NCBI GenBank assembly: GCA_965223585.1
Contig: CBDCWW010000024.1
Location: 434,001 to 498,000 of the forward strand
Length of the DNA: 64,000 nucleotides
Direction: 5' to 3'
Source: CBDCVN01 sp965223585
Lineage (GTDB): Bacteria > Deinococcota > Deinococci > Deinococcales > Trueperaceae
Numbering within the stretch: the first letter of the stretch is position 1; the number at the start of each line of letters is the position of its first letter. The notes beneath the pieces were generated by a model. The model ran no database searches and had not been told where the DNA came from. It worked only from the letters and a program-made list of their open reading frames with translations. Position numbers and translations under genes: made by a program. Positions 40,867 to 48,989 of this stretch are shown piece after piece.

Positions 40867-40924
40867 GGGCTCGAGCAAATCCAAACAAAACCATCTTAAC
40901 AAATTCTAAGCACTGACCAACGCC
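40867..40924 (-). repeat. Array leader repeat, copy 3
   Basis: GGGCTCGAGCAAATCC and following bases match copies 1 and 2, with one inserted A and a changed end (CACTGACCAACGCC). On the minus strand it directly follows attC4 and begins the HEPN cassette, as copy 2 begins the HicAB cassette. Confidence 0.75.
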
Positions 40925-41036
40925 GTCTAACGGTACAGAGCTCAGGGGTGCTCATTTCCGCGCACATCCCATTTAACTGAGTTCTAGACTTAATTTGACC
41001 ACTCGTATGAGCATCCCGCTGCAGCGGTAGTTAGAA
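40925..41036 (-). other. Integron attC site 4
   Basis: Plus-strand core GTCTAAC (40925-40931) and GTTAGAA (41030-41036). Arms GAGCTCAGGGGTGCTCAT and ATGAGCATCCCGCTGC pair well. This site is closely related to attC3 and attC7, less to attC2 and attC6, so at least two attC families occur in the array. It ends the HigBA cassette. Confidence 0.92.
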
Positions 41037-41050
41037 ATACAGTACACCAA

Positions 41051-41338
41051 CTAAGCTGCTGACAAAGATTGTACATTGATTTCTCCCATATTTTGCTCAG
41101 CAATCCAAAGGTCATACTGCATCTGATGCTTGAGCCAACTTTCTGCCGATGTACCAAAAGCTTTAGATAAACGAATTGCCATTTCTGGACTGATACCTGA
41201 ACGACCGTTAAGTAATGCTGAAAGGGTTTTGCGACTAACCCCTAAAGCCTCTGCCGTTTGAGTTACTGTCAAACCCAATGGTTCTATACAAAGCTCTCTT
41301 AAAATTTCACCTGGATGAGGAGGGTTATGCATTTTCAT
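41051..41338 (-). CDS. higA: HigA-family antitoxin (cassette gene)
   Basis: 95 residues with an XRE helix-turn-helix: MHNPPHPGEILRELCIEPLG, LTVTQTAEALGVSRKTLSAL, then LNGRSGISPEMAIRLSKAFG and ESWLKHQMQYDLW. PPHPGEIL and SAESWL are typical of HigA. I use MKMHNP at 41338 as start because the family begins there; an ATG 9 bases earlier is possible. It follows the toxin gene, the usual HigBA order. Confidence 0.93.
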   Translation of the reverse strand: MKMHNPPHPGEILRELCIEPLGLTVTQTAEALGVSRKTLSALLNGRSGISPEMAIRLSKAFGTSAESWLKHQMQYDLWIAEQNMGEINVQSLSAA

Positions 41339-41349
41339 AATCAACATTC

Positions 41350-41628
41350 CTAATGATAATCTTCGTAATTAACATCTGTAGCGTTAGTATCTTCAAACCT
41401 GAAAGTGACACGCCAATTACCGCTGACTTTAACAGACCAAGTTTCCTTCCTATCTCCTTTTAGTTCATGAAGGTCAAGTCCTGGCAAACTCATATCTTGA
41501 GGAGAAGTTGAAACATTGAGCTGGGCTAGAATCAAACGAAGGCGTTTTGCGTGATGAGGTTGTATACCAGCTGTTGTACCACTGGAAAAGAATTTTTCAA
41601 GTCCACTATGCTTAAACTTGTTAATCAC
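41350..41628 (-). CDS. higB: HigB/RelE-like mRNA interferase toxin (cassette gene)
   Basis: 92 residues from a GTG start at 41628: FKHSGLEKFFSSGTTAGIQP near the start, RLRLILAQLNVSTSPQDMSL, then VSGNWRVTFRFED. This is the standard HigB/RelE pattern and length. A longer open frame begins at 41664 but has extra residues not found in HigB. The gene is intact, so the module should be functional. It helps keep the array. Confidence 0.93.
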   Translation of the reverse strand: MINKFKHSGLEKFFSSGTTAGIQPHHAKRLRLILAQLNVSTSPQDMSLPGLDLHELKGDRKETWSVKVSGNWRVTFRFEDTNATDVNYEDYH

Positions 41629-41698
41629 TACATTTAGTGTAACCTGTCCAGTATCAAGTTGCAAGTATTACAAAGAGAAAGAGAATGTATGAAGGAAT

Positions 41699-41815
41699 AT
41701 CTAACGGATTAAGCCCAGGGGCATTGAATGCTCGACTTTAAACATTTGACACATACTCTGACTCCTTTTTGCGTTTGGGATAGAACGATTCAGCGTCCCT
41801 TGAAGCACCTAATTA
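41699..41815 (-). other. Degenerate integron attC site 5
   Basis: Plus-strand core ATCTAAC (41699-41705). The left arm GCCCAGGGGCATTGAATGC pairs partly with GATTCAGCGTCCCTTG near 41786-41801. The right core (CCTAATTATAAC) is mutated. It stands in the right place to close the Ntn-hydrolase-like cassette. Its decay suggests it can no longer be used efficiently. Confidence 0.55.
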
Positions 41816-41934
41816 TAACTCGTTTATCAATCGGTAAGCTCAAAATTTCTAACCCTGAGTAGGGGGTGATTAAAACAATCACCCCCACAGCACCTCGCCC
41901 TCCAATGTATCGGAGTCCAGGGAGTTGCCTAAAA

Positions 41935-42759
41935 TTAGTTTCCCCCCATTGATGGGGGTTGTGCTTGAGCGTTTTCTAATCTCATCATTGAAAGTCCATC
42001 ACAGCGCTCGAAGTCTTCGTTTCGCCATTCTACATTTGATGCTCGCATTCTCAAATCATCTATTCTACTGCCCAAAAAATAACGTTGGTTCTGATGTATT
42101 ATTCCATACTCAATAGCAACAGAGTTAGGTTTACGAATTAGTCCTGCTAGTTGTGGGGCTCCCCCAACTTGTAAATCTGAAGAGTTTAAGATCGTGTGAC
42201 ATAAACAATGATAAATGTTTCGCGTGGTCCCTTTATTTTTACCAGACTGAAACAGCTGATAGTTGCTTAAAAACTCTTTACGTCCTGACCCTAAAGTAAA
42301 TAGAATTTCTGATTGGCTAGGCAAATTAATAGAGAGTCCCTGCCAGCCATTTGCCTGTGTCCATTGGATACTTCTACACTCAAAAGACTTGCTATTAGGA
42401 TTCTTAGAGGCGTGAATAATTTGTAGCGAATTATCTGCAAGGCCAAATTCCATGACAGGATAAGCTTGAAATTGATGGTTCAACTTATTAACAATCGCTT
42501 GATACTTCTGCTTACTGGAGTAACTCTCTTCAAAAAGTAGCCCTGAGTCTCCAAGTTCAATAATTTGTCCGAGGACGATTGATGGAAAGAGCACATCACC
42601 ACAGTAGCCAAGAATATCGGGATAATTAGAAAATGCAAAAATCTTTCTACAATGATCAAATTTAACATCTTTTTGCCACGATATCCGACTATCGGTTCCA
42701 ATATACATTGACCCCACTCCGTGCGTATCAACGCCTGCCCATGCCACTAAAAGAGTCAT
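41935..42759 (-). CDS. Putative N-terminal-nucleophile hydrolase-like protein (cassette gene)
   Basis: 274 residues. The start MTLLVAWAGVDTHGVGSMYI, then GTDSRISW, recalls proteasome-beta/HslV-type Ntn-hydrolases, where an N-terminal threonine is the nucleophile after Met removal, followed by a GTDSR turn. Further segments are DILGYCGDVLFPSIVLGQII and GLADNSLQIIHASKN, then GSGRKEFLSNY. I recall similar uncharacterised proteins in bacterial genomes, but no function. Catalytic status is inference. It is a minus-strand cassette gene between sites 5 and 6. Confidence 0.6.
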   Translation of the reverse strand: MTLLVAWAGVDTHGVGSMYIGTDSRISWQKDVKFDHCRKIFAFSNYPDILGYCGDVLFPSIVLGQIIELGDSGLLFEESYSSKQKYQAIVNKLNHQFQAYPVMEFGLADNSLQIIHASKNPNSKSFECRSIQWTQANGWQGLSINLPSQSEILFTLGSGRKEFLSNYQLFQSGKNKGTTRNIYHCLCHTILNSSDLQVGGAPQLAGLIRKPNSVAIEYGIIHQNQRYFLGSRIDDLRMRASNVEWRNEDFERCDGLSMMRLENAQAQPPSMGGN

Positions 42760-42781
42760 TTAAAGATTTGCCTCTTACGAG

Positions 42782-42892
42782 TTATAACGGTACAGAGCTA
42801 AGGTGTGCACATCCCACACCAAAATCTCCTAAAACTAAAACCACACTTAACTTCACCATTCATATGTGCATCACCTTGAGCGACAGTTAGGT
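42782..42892 (-). other. Integron attC site 6
   Basis: Plus-strand core TTATAAC (42782-42788, imperfect) and GTTAGGT (42886-42892). The arms AGCTAAGGTGTGCACA and ATGTGCATCACCTTGAGC pair. It is strongly similar to attC2, including CACACTTAACTTC in the loop, so both descend from one site. It closes the nuclease-like cassette. Confidence 0.85.
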
Positions 42893-43091
42893 ACACCACA
42901 CGCAGTAACTACAAGATAATTTAGTAAACTTAACTTCACAAGCCCAACTTTCGCCAAATACTTGAAAACTTGATACTCGAGCCTTTACTTCGCACCTTCC
43001 AATGGGATGTTTAACGACAGTGATCACCAAGTCCAGACGATCGATTTTCCACTAAAAATGCACATGCAAGCTGGACTTCGGTATCGCATTG

Positions 43092-44543
43092 TTATTCGGA
43101 TGATTCTGGTGGTGTTGGCCATGGTTCCCAAGGCTCCGGATTTTCCAATTTCATTGTAACAAGAATGTGTCCACCGCCCAACGATTCAGCCGCAGGCATT
43201 ATTCCAAGCCGTTGATGCAGTTTGAATTCAAGTTCAATTTTTGTGTTAGATTTTGCAGCAATATTTCTGGTCATTTCCAATTCGTGAATACCACAATGCA
43301 CACGAAAATATTCATGCAGTGGTTTTGTGTGAAACTCATTTATAAATCGTTCGATTAGTTGTTGCCGAAGTACTACATATGCAAAGTCATCAGGAGGGCG
43401 CAGGTGATCCTCATTTTCAATTGATTGCTGCGACCGATTGGGTAGAATAATTGCGCCATTTAATGCGGACGGAGACCATTTGAAAATTTGAATTAGTGAT
43501 TCACGCTCTTCATCAGGAACAGGTGTGCAGTTGTGGTTTGATTCCATAAAGACCAAAAGATCGTCGTCGATGAGATCATCATATTGATGTAGCTTCAATG
43601 CTGGTAGCATTATTGGCCCATGGTTGATTCGGCGCAAGAAGTTGACCCTATTATTGACGGAGGGATCTGTAGAGATCGCAAGGACGAATTGATTTTCCGA
43701 TTTGGTAACAATTCCTTGTTGAATCAAATCGTTCATAGGAGCAATAAGGTCACATTGTTCAACGTCAACATCTACGAGCGATTTCCATTCAGCAATAATT
43801 TCGTCGTAACTAGAGGAGCAATTGCGAGATAGCAAGGCGGTAAGAATGATTTTTTGAAGCCTGTCCTGTCGGTTTGCGAATTCACGGTCAGCACTAAGGT
43901 CTATACGTTCACCCAATCTGCCTGATTCTGCGACCAAATTGACCAACTCGTCTAACGTGCCCGAAGGATTCTTTCGGTTTGCCGATATAGTCGTGTAGGT
44001 GTTATCAGAAAACGAGGCGATATAAATGAAATGGCGTTCGTAATACGCTAACTCAAGTGTTGTAACTGTTCGTGTTGTTGATTCGTAGATTTCACGAGAC
44101 ACGTCATTCGGTTTGCGTAATGGATAAATAAGCTTGAGTTTCTCCGTTAAATCTTCACCGGTAACAATTTGTATATCCGTCCTTTGTTTCTTTACCTCGG
44201 CATATTGGCCTGCAACGTTTCCATTCACGCCCGTTAGTGCAATCATTAACCCAGACACTGGAGTATTCGCTGACAGTTCTTCAGTGAAGATCTTACCCAA
44301 GAATTTGAGCCAATTTGTAGTGTCAATTGGTTTGTCGTGCGCTTTGCACTCGCAAATCAAACGTGTCGCAACTGGTTGACCTATGGATGGCTGTCGAAAA
44401 TTTGCCTCTACGTCAATTTCATGACCACCGTAAGAAATGCGATTGGTAACAATGTCGGAGTAGTTCAGATACGAAAGAAGCATTGTAGTAAGTGTCTCTA
44501 TAGCATTTTCCTTTTTTATCTGGCCCAAGTATCGGCAAAACAC
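43092..44543 (-). CDS. Restriction-endonuclease-like (PD-(D/E)XK/Mrr-like) protein (cassette gene)
   Basis: 483 residues. Near the N-terminus GGHEIDVEANFRQP and then LICECKAHDKPID (about 38-75) give the D...ExK pattern of the PD-(D/E)XK nuclease fold, as in Mrr-type enzymes. The following region SSDNTYT... is longer and unrecognised, and there are large helical segments (about 210-290) that could be DNA-binding. It could be a type IV restriction enzyme or a single-gene defence protein. It is more G+C-rich than the host and contains no CTCGAG, and it lies beside attC6. Confidence 0.6.
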   Translation of the reverse strand: MFCRYLGQIKKENAIETLTTMLLSYLNYSDIVTNRISYGGHEIDVEANFRQPSIGQPVATRLICECKAHDKPIDTTNWLKFLGKIFTEELSANTPVSGLMIALTGVNGNVAGQYAEVKKQRTDIQIVTGEDLTEKLKLIYPLRKPNDVSREIYESTTRTVTTLELAYYERHFIYIASFSDNTYTTISANRKNPSGTLDELVNLVAESGRLGERIDLSADREFANRQDRLQKIILTALLSRNCSSSYDEIIAEWKSLVDVDVEQCDLIAPMNDLIQQGIVTKSENQFVLAISTDPSVNNRVNFLRRINHGPIMLPALKLHQYDDLIDDDLLVFMESNHNCTPVPDEERESLIQIFKWSPSALNGAIILPNRSQQSIENEDHLRPPDDFAYVVLRQQLIERFINEFHTKPLHEYFRVHCGIHELEMTRNIAAKSNTKIELEFKLHQRLGIMPAAESLGGGHILVTMKLENPEPWEPWPTPPESSE

Positions 44544-44867
44544 CTAGTTTAATCAATGCTTGAGTTAATGTCCCCTCTTACCAAAACCACGTCAAATGCC
44601 TTCTGAGAAAGTGATCGTTTCTCTTTTTAGCTGATTTCCCAAAATGCAAATATTCTCATATTTGGATATTTTGTCGCTCTTGCTAAATTGCTTGTAAGAT
44701 AGAATATTCTGAAATGGGCCTAGATTTCTCTCTTTCTACAAATAATTGAAAAAGCCTTGCTGCATTGCCAGAAAATGAGAGAATTTTCTAATGAAAAATC
44801 CTGATGTAGACGCATCTGATTATTATCACCGTCTCACTAAAGAATATCTAGTTATGCTAACTTTCTT
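44544..44867. other. Region between the nuclease cassette and the IS630 transposase
   Basis: About 320 bases, AT-rich, without a gene I can support. It contains the left part of the IS630-type element and the 5' end of the cassette. A short frame at 44791 (MKNPDVDASDYYHRLTKEYL) runs into the transposase start region and could be an N-terminal extension remnant. I could not fix the left inverted repeat or the TA target. Confidence 0.4.
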
Positions 44868-45868
44868 ATGGGAATTTACCCCTTAGCTTTACGTAAACGC
44901 ATTATCGATGCTTACCTCGCTGGTGAAGGTTCTCAACGTGATATAGCAAAAAGATTTCTAGTTAGCCCAACTACGGTTAAAGCATACCTCAGACTTTATC
45001 AAGAAACAGGTGAGTTATTACCTAGAGAACATAATAGAGGTCGTAAACCTGCTGTAAGCACTAAGCAACTTTCACTGATAAAAGCTTTGCTAGAAAAGCA
45101 ACCAGACATGACCTTAACTGAACTCTGTACAGCTTTTAAGAAAAAGACTGGCATTAAAGTTAGTAGCACTAGCATGTACAGGGCAATAAAAAAGATCAAC
45201 TGGACTTATAAAAAAAGTCTTTACGTGCTAAGGAGCAGGATCGAGAAGATGTTAAAGCAAAGCGGGAAGTATTTTTACAGTTACAGAAAGCTTTTAAAGC
45301 AAAGAGACTTGTGTTTATTGACGAAACAGGTCTGTATCTAAACATGACTAGAATATATGCCCGTTCAAAATTAGGGGAAAGGGCATATGGTTCTATACCC
45401 AGTAAGAAACATAAAGTTGCAAATTTGATAGGAGCAATTACTCTAGAGGGGGTAATTGCTGATTTCTGTGTGGATGGAGGTATAACAGGAGAAGTATTTA
45501 CAGTGTTTTTAGAAGAGGTCTTATGTCCAGTATTGAAAGTAGGACAGATAGTTTTGATGGATAATTCACCAGCACATATAGTAAAAGAAGTGGGTGAACT
45601 AATAGAAGGTAAGGGAGCTAAATTGATCTATTTGCCACCATATAGTCCTGAGTTCAATCCGATAGAACATTGTTGGTCAAAGGTAAAGTCATACTTACGT
45701 AAATTAGAAGTTTGGAACGAAAAGAAGTTAAATTCTTCAGTCAAGAAAGCTTTGAAAACAGTTAATGCCAATGATGCTCAAGCTTGGTTCAGACACCGTG
45801 GTTATTCAAATCATCCACCTATGGAAGGATGTTACAATAAATATTTATTCAAATACTCACAGCTGTAA
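44868..45868 (+). CDS. IS630-family transposase, read through a -1 frameshift
   Basis: Two frames cover one transposase. The first (44868-45341) opens ALRKRIIDAYLAGEGSQRDI with a Tc1/IS630 helix-turn-helix. The second carries the DDE triad: VFIDETG, VLMDNSPAH and NPIEHCWSKVK. They join by a -1 shift at a run of seven A (about 45210-45216), giving KSLRAKEQDRE and onwards. That slippery run suggests programmed frameshifting, as known in several IS families. The full product would be about 333 residues. The element lies within the cassette array, between attC6 and attC7, on the opposite strand to the cassettes. Confidence 0.82.
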
Positions 45869-46100
45869 TTTCTTATAAGTGCAAGAGTATGTTCTTATCT
45901 TTGACTAGATTACTACCAAGAACTGTTTTTACTGTTTGTGATTTAGTGACATAATTTTATGAGTGGCGAAAAATGCTGCACCACAAACCAAAAGCACCGT
46001 AGTGGGTCAGGTTAAAAAGGAAAATGCTATAATTGGGTGCCGCGATCACTTCCATTCTTGCCAAGTATTTGCAGTTTCATTTGGGTATGCTAACCAACAA

Positions 46101-46212
46101 GCCTAACAGTACCGAGCTCAGGGGTGCTCACTTCTGGATGCATCCCCTGCAACTGGATTATAGACTTAACTTGGCCACTCGTGTGAGCATCCCGCTGGAG
46201 CGATAGTTAGGC
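46101..46212 (-). other. Integron attC site 7
   Basis: Plus-strand core GCCTAAC (46101-46107) and GTTAGGC (46206-46212), a perfectly complementary pair. The arms CGAGCTCAGGGGTGCTCAC and GTGTGAGCATCCCGCTGGAG pair. It is the most canonical site in the window, and closes the cassette of the gene at 46382-47131. About 230 bases to its left (45869-46100) are flank of the IS630 element. Confidence 0.93.
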
Positions 46213-46381
46213 TAAACGTTCGACAAGGGCTTTCTAGGCTCATTCACTAATATTATATTTTACCTTAACTTCTTAGACTCAATTAGATTAATGATTTATT
46301 TCCCATTCAATTGAAAAAGTAGACCGACACATAGTATTATGTAGTTAGTGGCATAAACGATATCCTTTGTTGTACTGGCAA

Positions 46382-47131
46382 CTAGTTAGGTTGTTTTAAC
46401 AGGGTGGAAAGAGGATATACACCTAACCAGTGTTCCTGTTCTTGAGTAAGTGTTTTTCCTGTGGAAGTAATCTCTAGTGAAAGAGGCCAATTGAATTTAT
46501 AGTTAAGTTGGTTAGGGTAATTTTCCACCTCCTTTTTCCAATCCCTATATTCAATAGCACTTTCCTCTTCATATAATGACAAAGGCACATCAGAGAGAAT
46601 AAACTCAATCCCTTTATCCATAACACGAAAAATATATAGTCTTTTACTGTAATTTTTCTGGATAAGGTCTTCCATGTTATTAGTAGAAGTGTATGATCCA
46701 TTAGAAACAACGTAACTATAGGCATTTAAGTCAAGCCTCTGCCAATTCAAAAGCCGTTGTCTAAAACCCTGCCGAGAAAACTTGTTTGCATTACTAACAG
46801 TGTATCCCAAAGGTAAATCAACCACCTGCTTATCCCTATTAATTCGCAAAAAATCATGCTGTATACTTATAGAACCACTTGCAGTATTTCCACCTCCACC
46901 ACATATTAATACTGAAGTATTAGTAGGAGGATCCTCAATCTTTCTAAATACCTCACTAGTTTCATATCGAGCACATGAAAAACCACAAGAGACACATACA
47001 TTGTCACCTATAGAGTCTTGAAATTCCAATATCTCTTTTGATTCAATACTTCTTGGTAAGTTTTGCCCAAAGGTTAAAAGTCCCAAACAAAAACCAATTG
47101 AGTAAAGAAGCATTTTAACTTTAAAGTGCAT
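46382..47131 (-). CDS. Exported protein of unknown function (cassette gene)
   Basis: 249 residues with a signal peptide (about 4-23, LLYSIGFCLGLLTFGQN). A cysteine-containing motif, CVSCGFSCARYE, follows near 46-57. The rest has beta-rich segments (RINRDKQVVDLPLGYTVSN, WPLSLEITSTGKTLT). I recognise no family. It is the rightmost cassette gene, starting 7 bases from a core-like site (GTTAGGC on the minus strand). In a living integron this would be the most recent or promoter-proximal cassette. Confidence 0.65.
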   Translation of the reverse strand: MHFKVKMLLYSIGFCLGLLTFGQNLPRSIESKEILEFQDSIGDNVCVSCGFSCARYETSEVFRKIEDPPTNTSVLICGGGGNTASGSISIQHDFLRINRDKQVVDLPLGYTVSNANKFSRQGFRQRLLNWQRLDLNAYSYVVSNGSYTSTNNMEDLIQKNYSKRLYIFRVMDKGIEFILSDVPLSLYEEESAIEYRDWKKEVENYPNQLNYKFNWPLSLEITSTGKTLTQEQEHWLGVYPLSTLLKQPN

Positions 47132-47137
47132 AGGGTA

Positions 47138-47144
47138 GCCTAAC
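47138..47144 (-). other. Lone core site at the array's right end: possible attI relic
   Basis: GCCTAAC on the plus strand (GTTAGGC on the minus) lies 7 bases before the start of the rightmost cassette gene. Sequence to its right shows no attC arms. In integrons, the first cassette joins attI through a GTTRRRY site of exactly this kind. The gap 47145-47354 has no gene I can see. Confidence 0.45.
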
Positions 47145-47354
47145 TAGTATTGAACACCTAAATAGGGATCTAATCCTGTACACTTCACTACTTTTATATT
47201 TAATAAATTCCCATGCCACATTCACATACCTAAAATAAATAATTCTAAATCCAAATTGATTATTGCACCAAAAATGACTTTAAGTCAAATTTAATAGGCC
47301 AATTTGGGAAATAAACCAAATATATACCCTAATTTGGGGTCATAAATATATTAT

Positions 47355-48640
47355 CAGTACTCCGCAATCAAATACGAACAGGTAAGGGGATGGATTTGCG
47401 AAGACCTAGACGTTCTTTAACCACTTCCCATAACCATATGGAAAAGGTTTCTAAAGGAAACAATTCACATAACACTACCCTAGGTCCTCTTTGCCTCAAG
47501 TGCAAATACACCCATTTTAAATATGTCCATAAATTCAATAACATAAACCCTAAACCCATATAAAATAAACGTACTATCGCTAACTTCGTACAAGTCCTGA
47601 TTCTCACCTTATTAACCATTCGATAACTTGATTCTATCCCAAAACGTTTACGATACTCCTCGTATACTTGCAATGGTGGCATCTTTAGTTTTCCGGTAAC
47701 TATGTATGCAAATGTTTGTATCCCCCGCTTTCCATATTTCCCCTTGCTGTACTTACATGCTATATATACCTTAAACTTAACTTCCCCATACTTATCACTG
47801 TTACGACTGAACTCTGTTTCATAGCTCTGTTTTGTATTCAACAAATCACGAACTTTCTTGCCTCTTCTTACCAGTGGTACTACACAAGGAAAGTCTAAAC
47901 TTTGTAGGTGCTTTATCACAGAATTATTATCAAAGCCCCTGTCCAATAGCAAACGCTTGATTCTCAACCCTATATCATCAGCTTCAGCTAACAAGCGCTT
48001 CAGTACATCCAATACCTTTTCATCTTTATCCATAAGGGTAATTGCTAAGGTGTAGCGGCGATTCTTCTTGATAACATATAAAGTAGCGTAGCAGTGGAAC
48101 TTAGTAGTACCCTTTTGAGCTTTACCTCCACGCACAGATTCATCAGCTCTATCACCATAGTAATTGATCTCAGTAATGTCGATTGCACAACGCAAAGGTG
48201 TTTTGAAGAGGTTTTTAGGAAGGTTATCTCTCATGGCACCATTGAGCTGTGCTTCTAAATCTCTAGTCTCTTCAGGCAAAGCATCTTTGATGAAATTACG
48301 TACAGTATTAGGGGAAGGAGCACCTTTGAGGTCTTTACAGGCTTGTTCTATAGAAATATTTCTAGTAGCAGCAGCTAGTATGACATCAGAAATATCTTGA
48401 GTTGAGTAGGAACTACCAGAGGCATCGAAATCAAATTTCTGATCAATAATTTCACTAGCTTGTTGATGAACATCATTTGCTTCTAAGCAAGAGGGTGAGT
48501 TAAGATTTACTAGAGTCACAATAGTCTCCTTAAGGAATTCACTATCCTTTAATTTATGACTTTGTTGACTCTTTTTCATGTAGCTACCTCACAGCTATTT
48601 TTCCCTTTTTTATGTTATACACTTATTTTGCGGAGTACTG
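47355..48640 (-). mobile_element. Insertion sequence of about 1,286 bp with 5-bp target duplication
   Basis: Inverted ends CAGTACTCCGCAA (47355-47367) and TTGCGGAGTACTG (48628-48640) are perfect over 13 bases. ATTAT is duplicated on both sides (47350-47354 and 48641-48645). A single transposase gene fills the element. This element occupies the place where an integrase gene would be expected next to attI. Confidence 0.93.
47368..48579 (-). CDS. ISH3/IS4-like transposase
   Basis: 403 residues, intact. DDE-like segments are CAIDITEINYYGDR (near 132), KRLLLDRGFDN (near 212), and a C-terminal glutamate in YRKRFGIESSYRMV (near 310). I place it in the ISH3 or IS4-like group from this spacing and the EYRKRFGIESSYR pattern. 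The start has an AGGTAG-type element nearby. Confidence 0.85.
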   Translation of the reverse strand: MKKSQQSHKLKDSEFLKETIVTLVNLNSPSCLEANDVHQQASEIIDQKFDFDASGSSYSTQDISDVILAAATRNISIEQACKDLKGAPSPNTVRNFIKDALPEETRDLEAQLNGAMRDNLPKNLFKTPLRCAIDITEINYYGDRADESVRGGKAQKGTTKFHCYATLYVIKKNRRYTLAITLMDKDEKVLDVLKRLLAEADDIGLRIKRLLLDRGFDNNSVIKHLQSLDFPCVVPLVRRGKKVRDLLNTKQSYETEFSRNSDKYGEVKFKVYIACKYSKGKYGKRGIQTFAYIVTGKLKMPPLQVYEEYRKRFGIESSYRMVNKVRIRTCTKLAIVRLFYMGLGFMLLNLWTYLKWVYLHLRQRGPRVVLCELFPLETFSIWLWEVVKERLGLRKSIPLPVRI

Positions 48641-48989
48641 ATTATAAGGACATTAGCGTCTTTTAATTTTTTTAATAGGACAATATTGGGATTAAGTTCA
48701 ATATTTTGTCACTTTTGGGGTATAATACTTTAAATTTAATTGGATTTGGCGCTTAATCTATAGATCTAGAAGCAACAATCATCACCTTAATTATTATTAT
48801 TGATGAGCAATTACACCTTAAACATTTTGAGCAAGCACCTAGCCTAAAAAAGTAGCACTTCTAAACGCTTCCTTAATATTCATAAAAAGCAGTTTCCCAA
48901 GAAACCTCGGAGGTTTTGAAAACCTCCGAGGTTTGGGCACCCCAGATTTTTCTTTGTGCTATAATTTCAGTAGCTTTCTAATTAAAGAG
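48641..48989. other. Non-coding stretch between the insertion sequence and the membrane gene
   Basis: About 350 bases, AT-rich, with no open reading frame I trust. It contains a perfect inverted repeat at 48902-48934 (listed separately) just before the leftward membrane gene's end. This could act as its terminator. Confidence 0.4.
48902..48934. repeat. Perfect inverted repeat hairpin
   Basis: AAACCTCGGAGGTTTT, one base or so of loop, then AAAACCTCCGAGGTTT: a 15-16 bp stem with AT-flanked GC core. It resembles short dispersed inverted repeats that many genomes carry in hundreds of copies. I see only one copy in this window. It lies 55 bases past the stop of the leftward gene at 48990 and has T tracts on both strands. 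Confidence 0.75.

Noticed and set aside
36330..47144. CRISPR array interpretation of the repeats
   Set aside because: Repeats are 50-115 bases, few, irregularly spaced by genes, and have paired cores and arms; no Cas genes are present.
36330..47144. Prophage or integrative element interpretation
   Set aside because: No structural phage, replication or conjugation genes, and no tRNA target site are seen; the gene-plus-attC layout is better explained by an integron.
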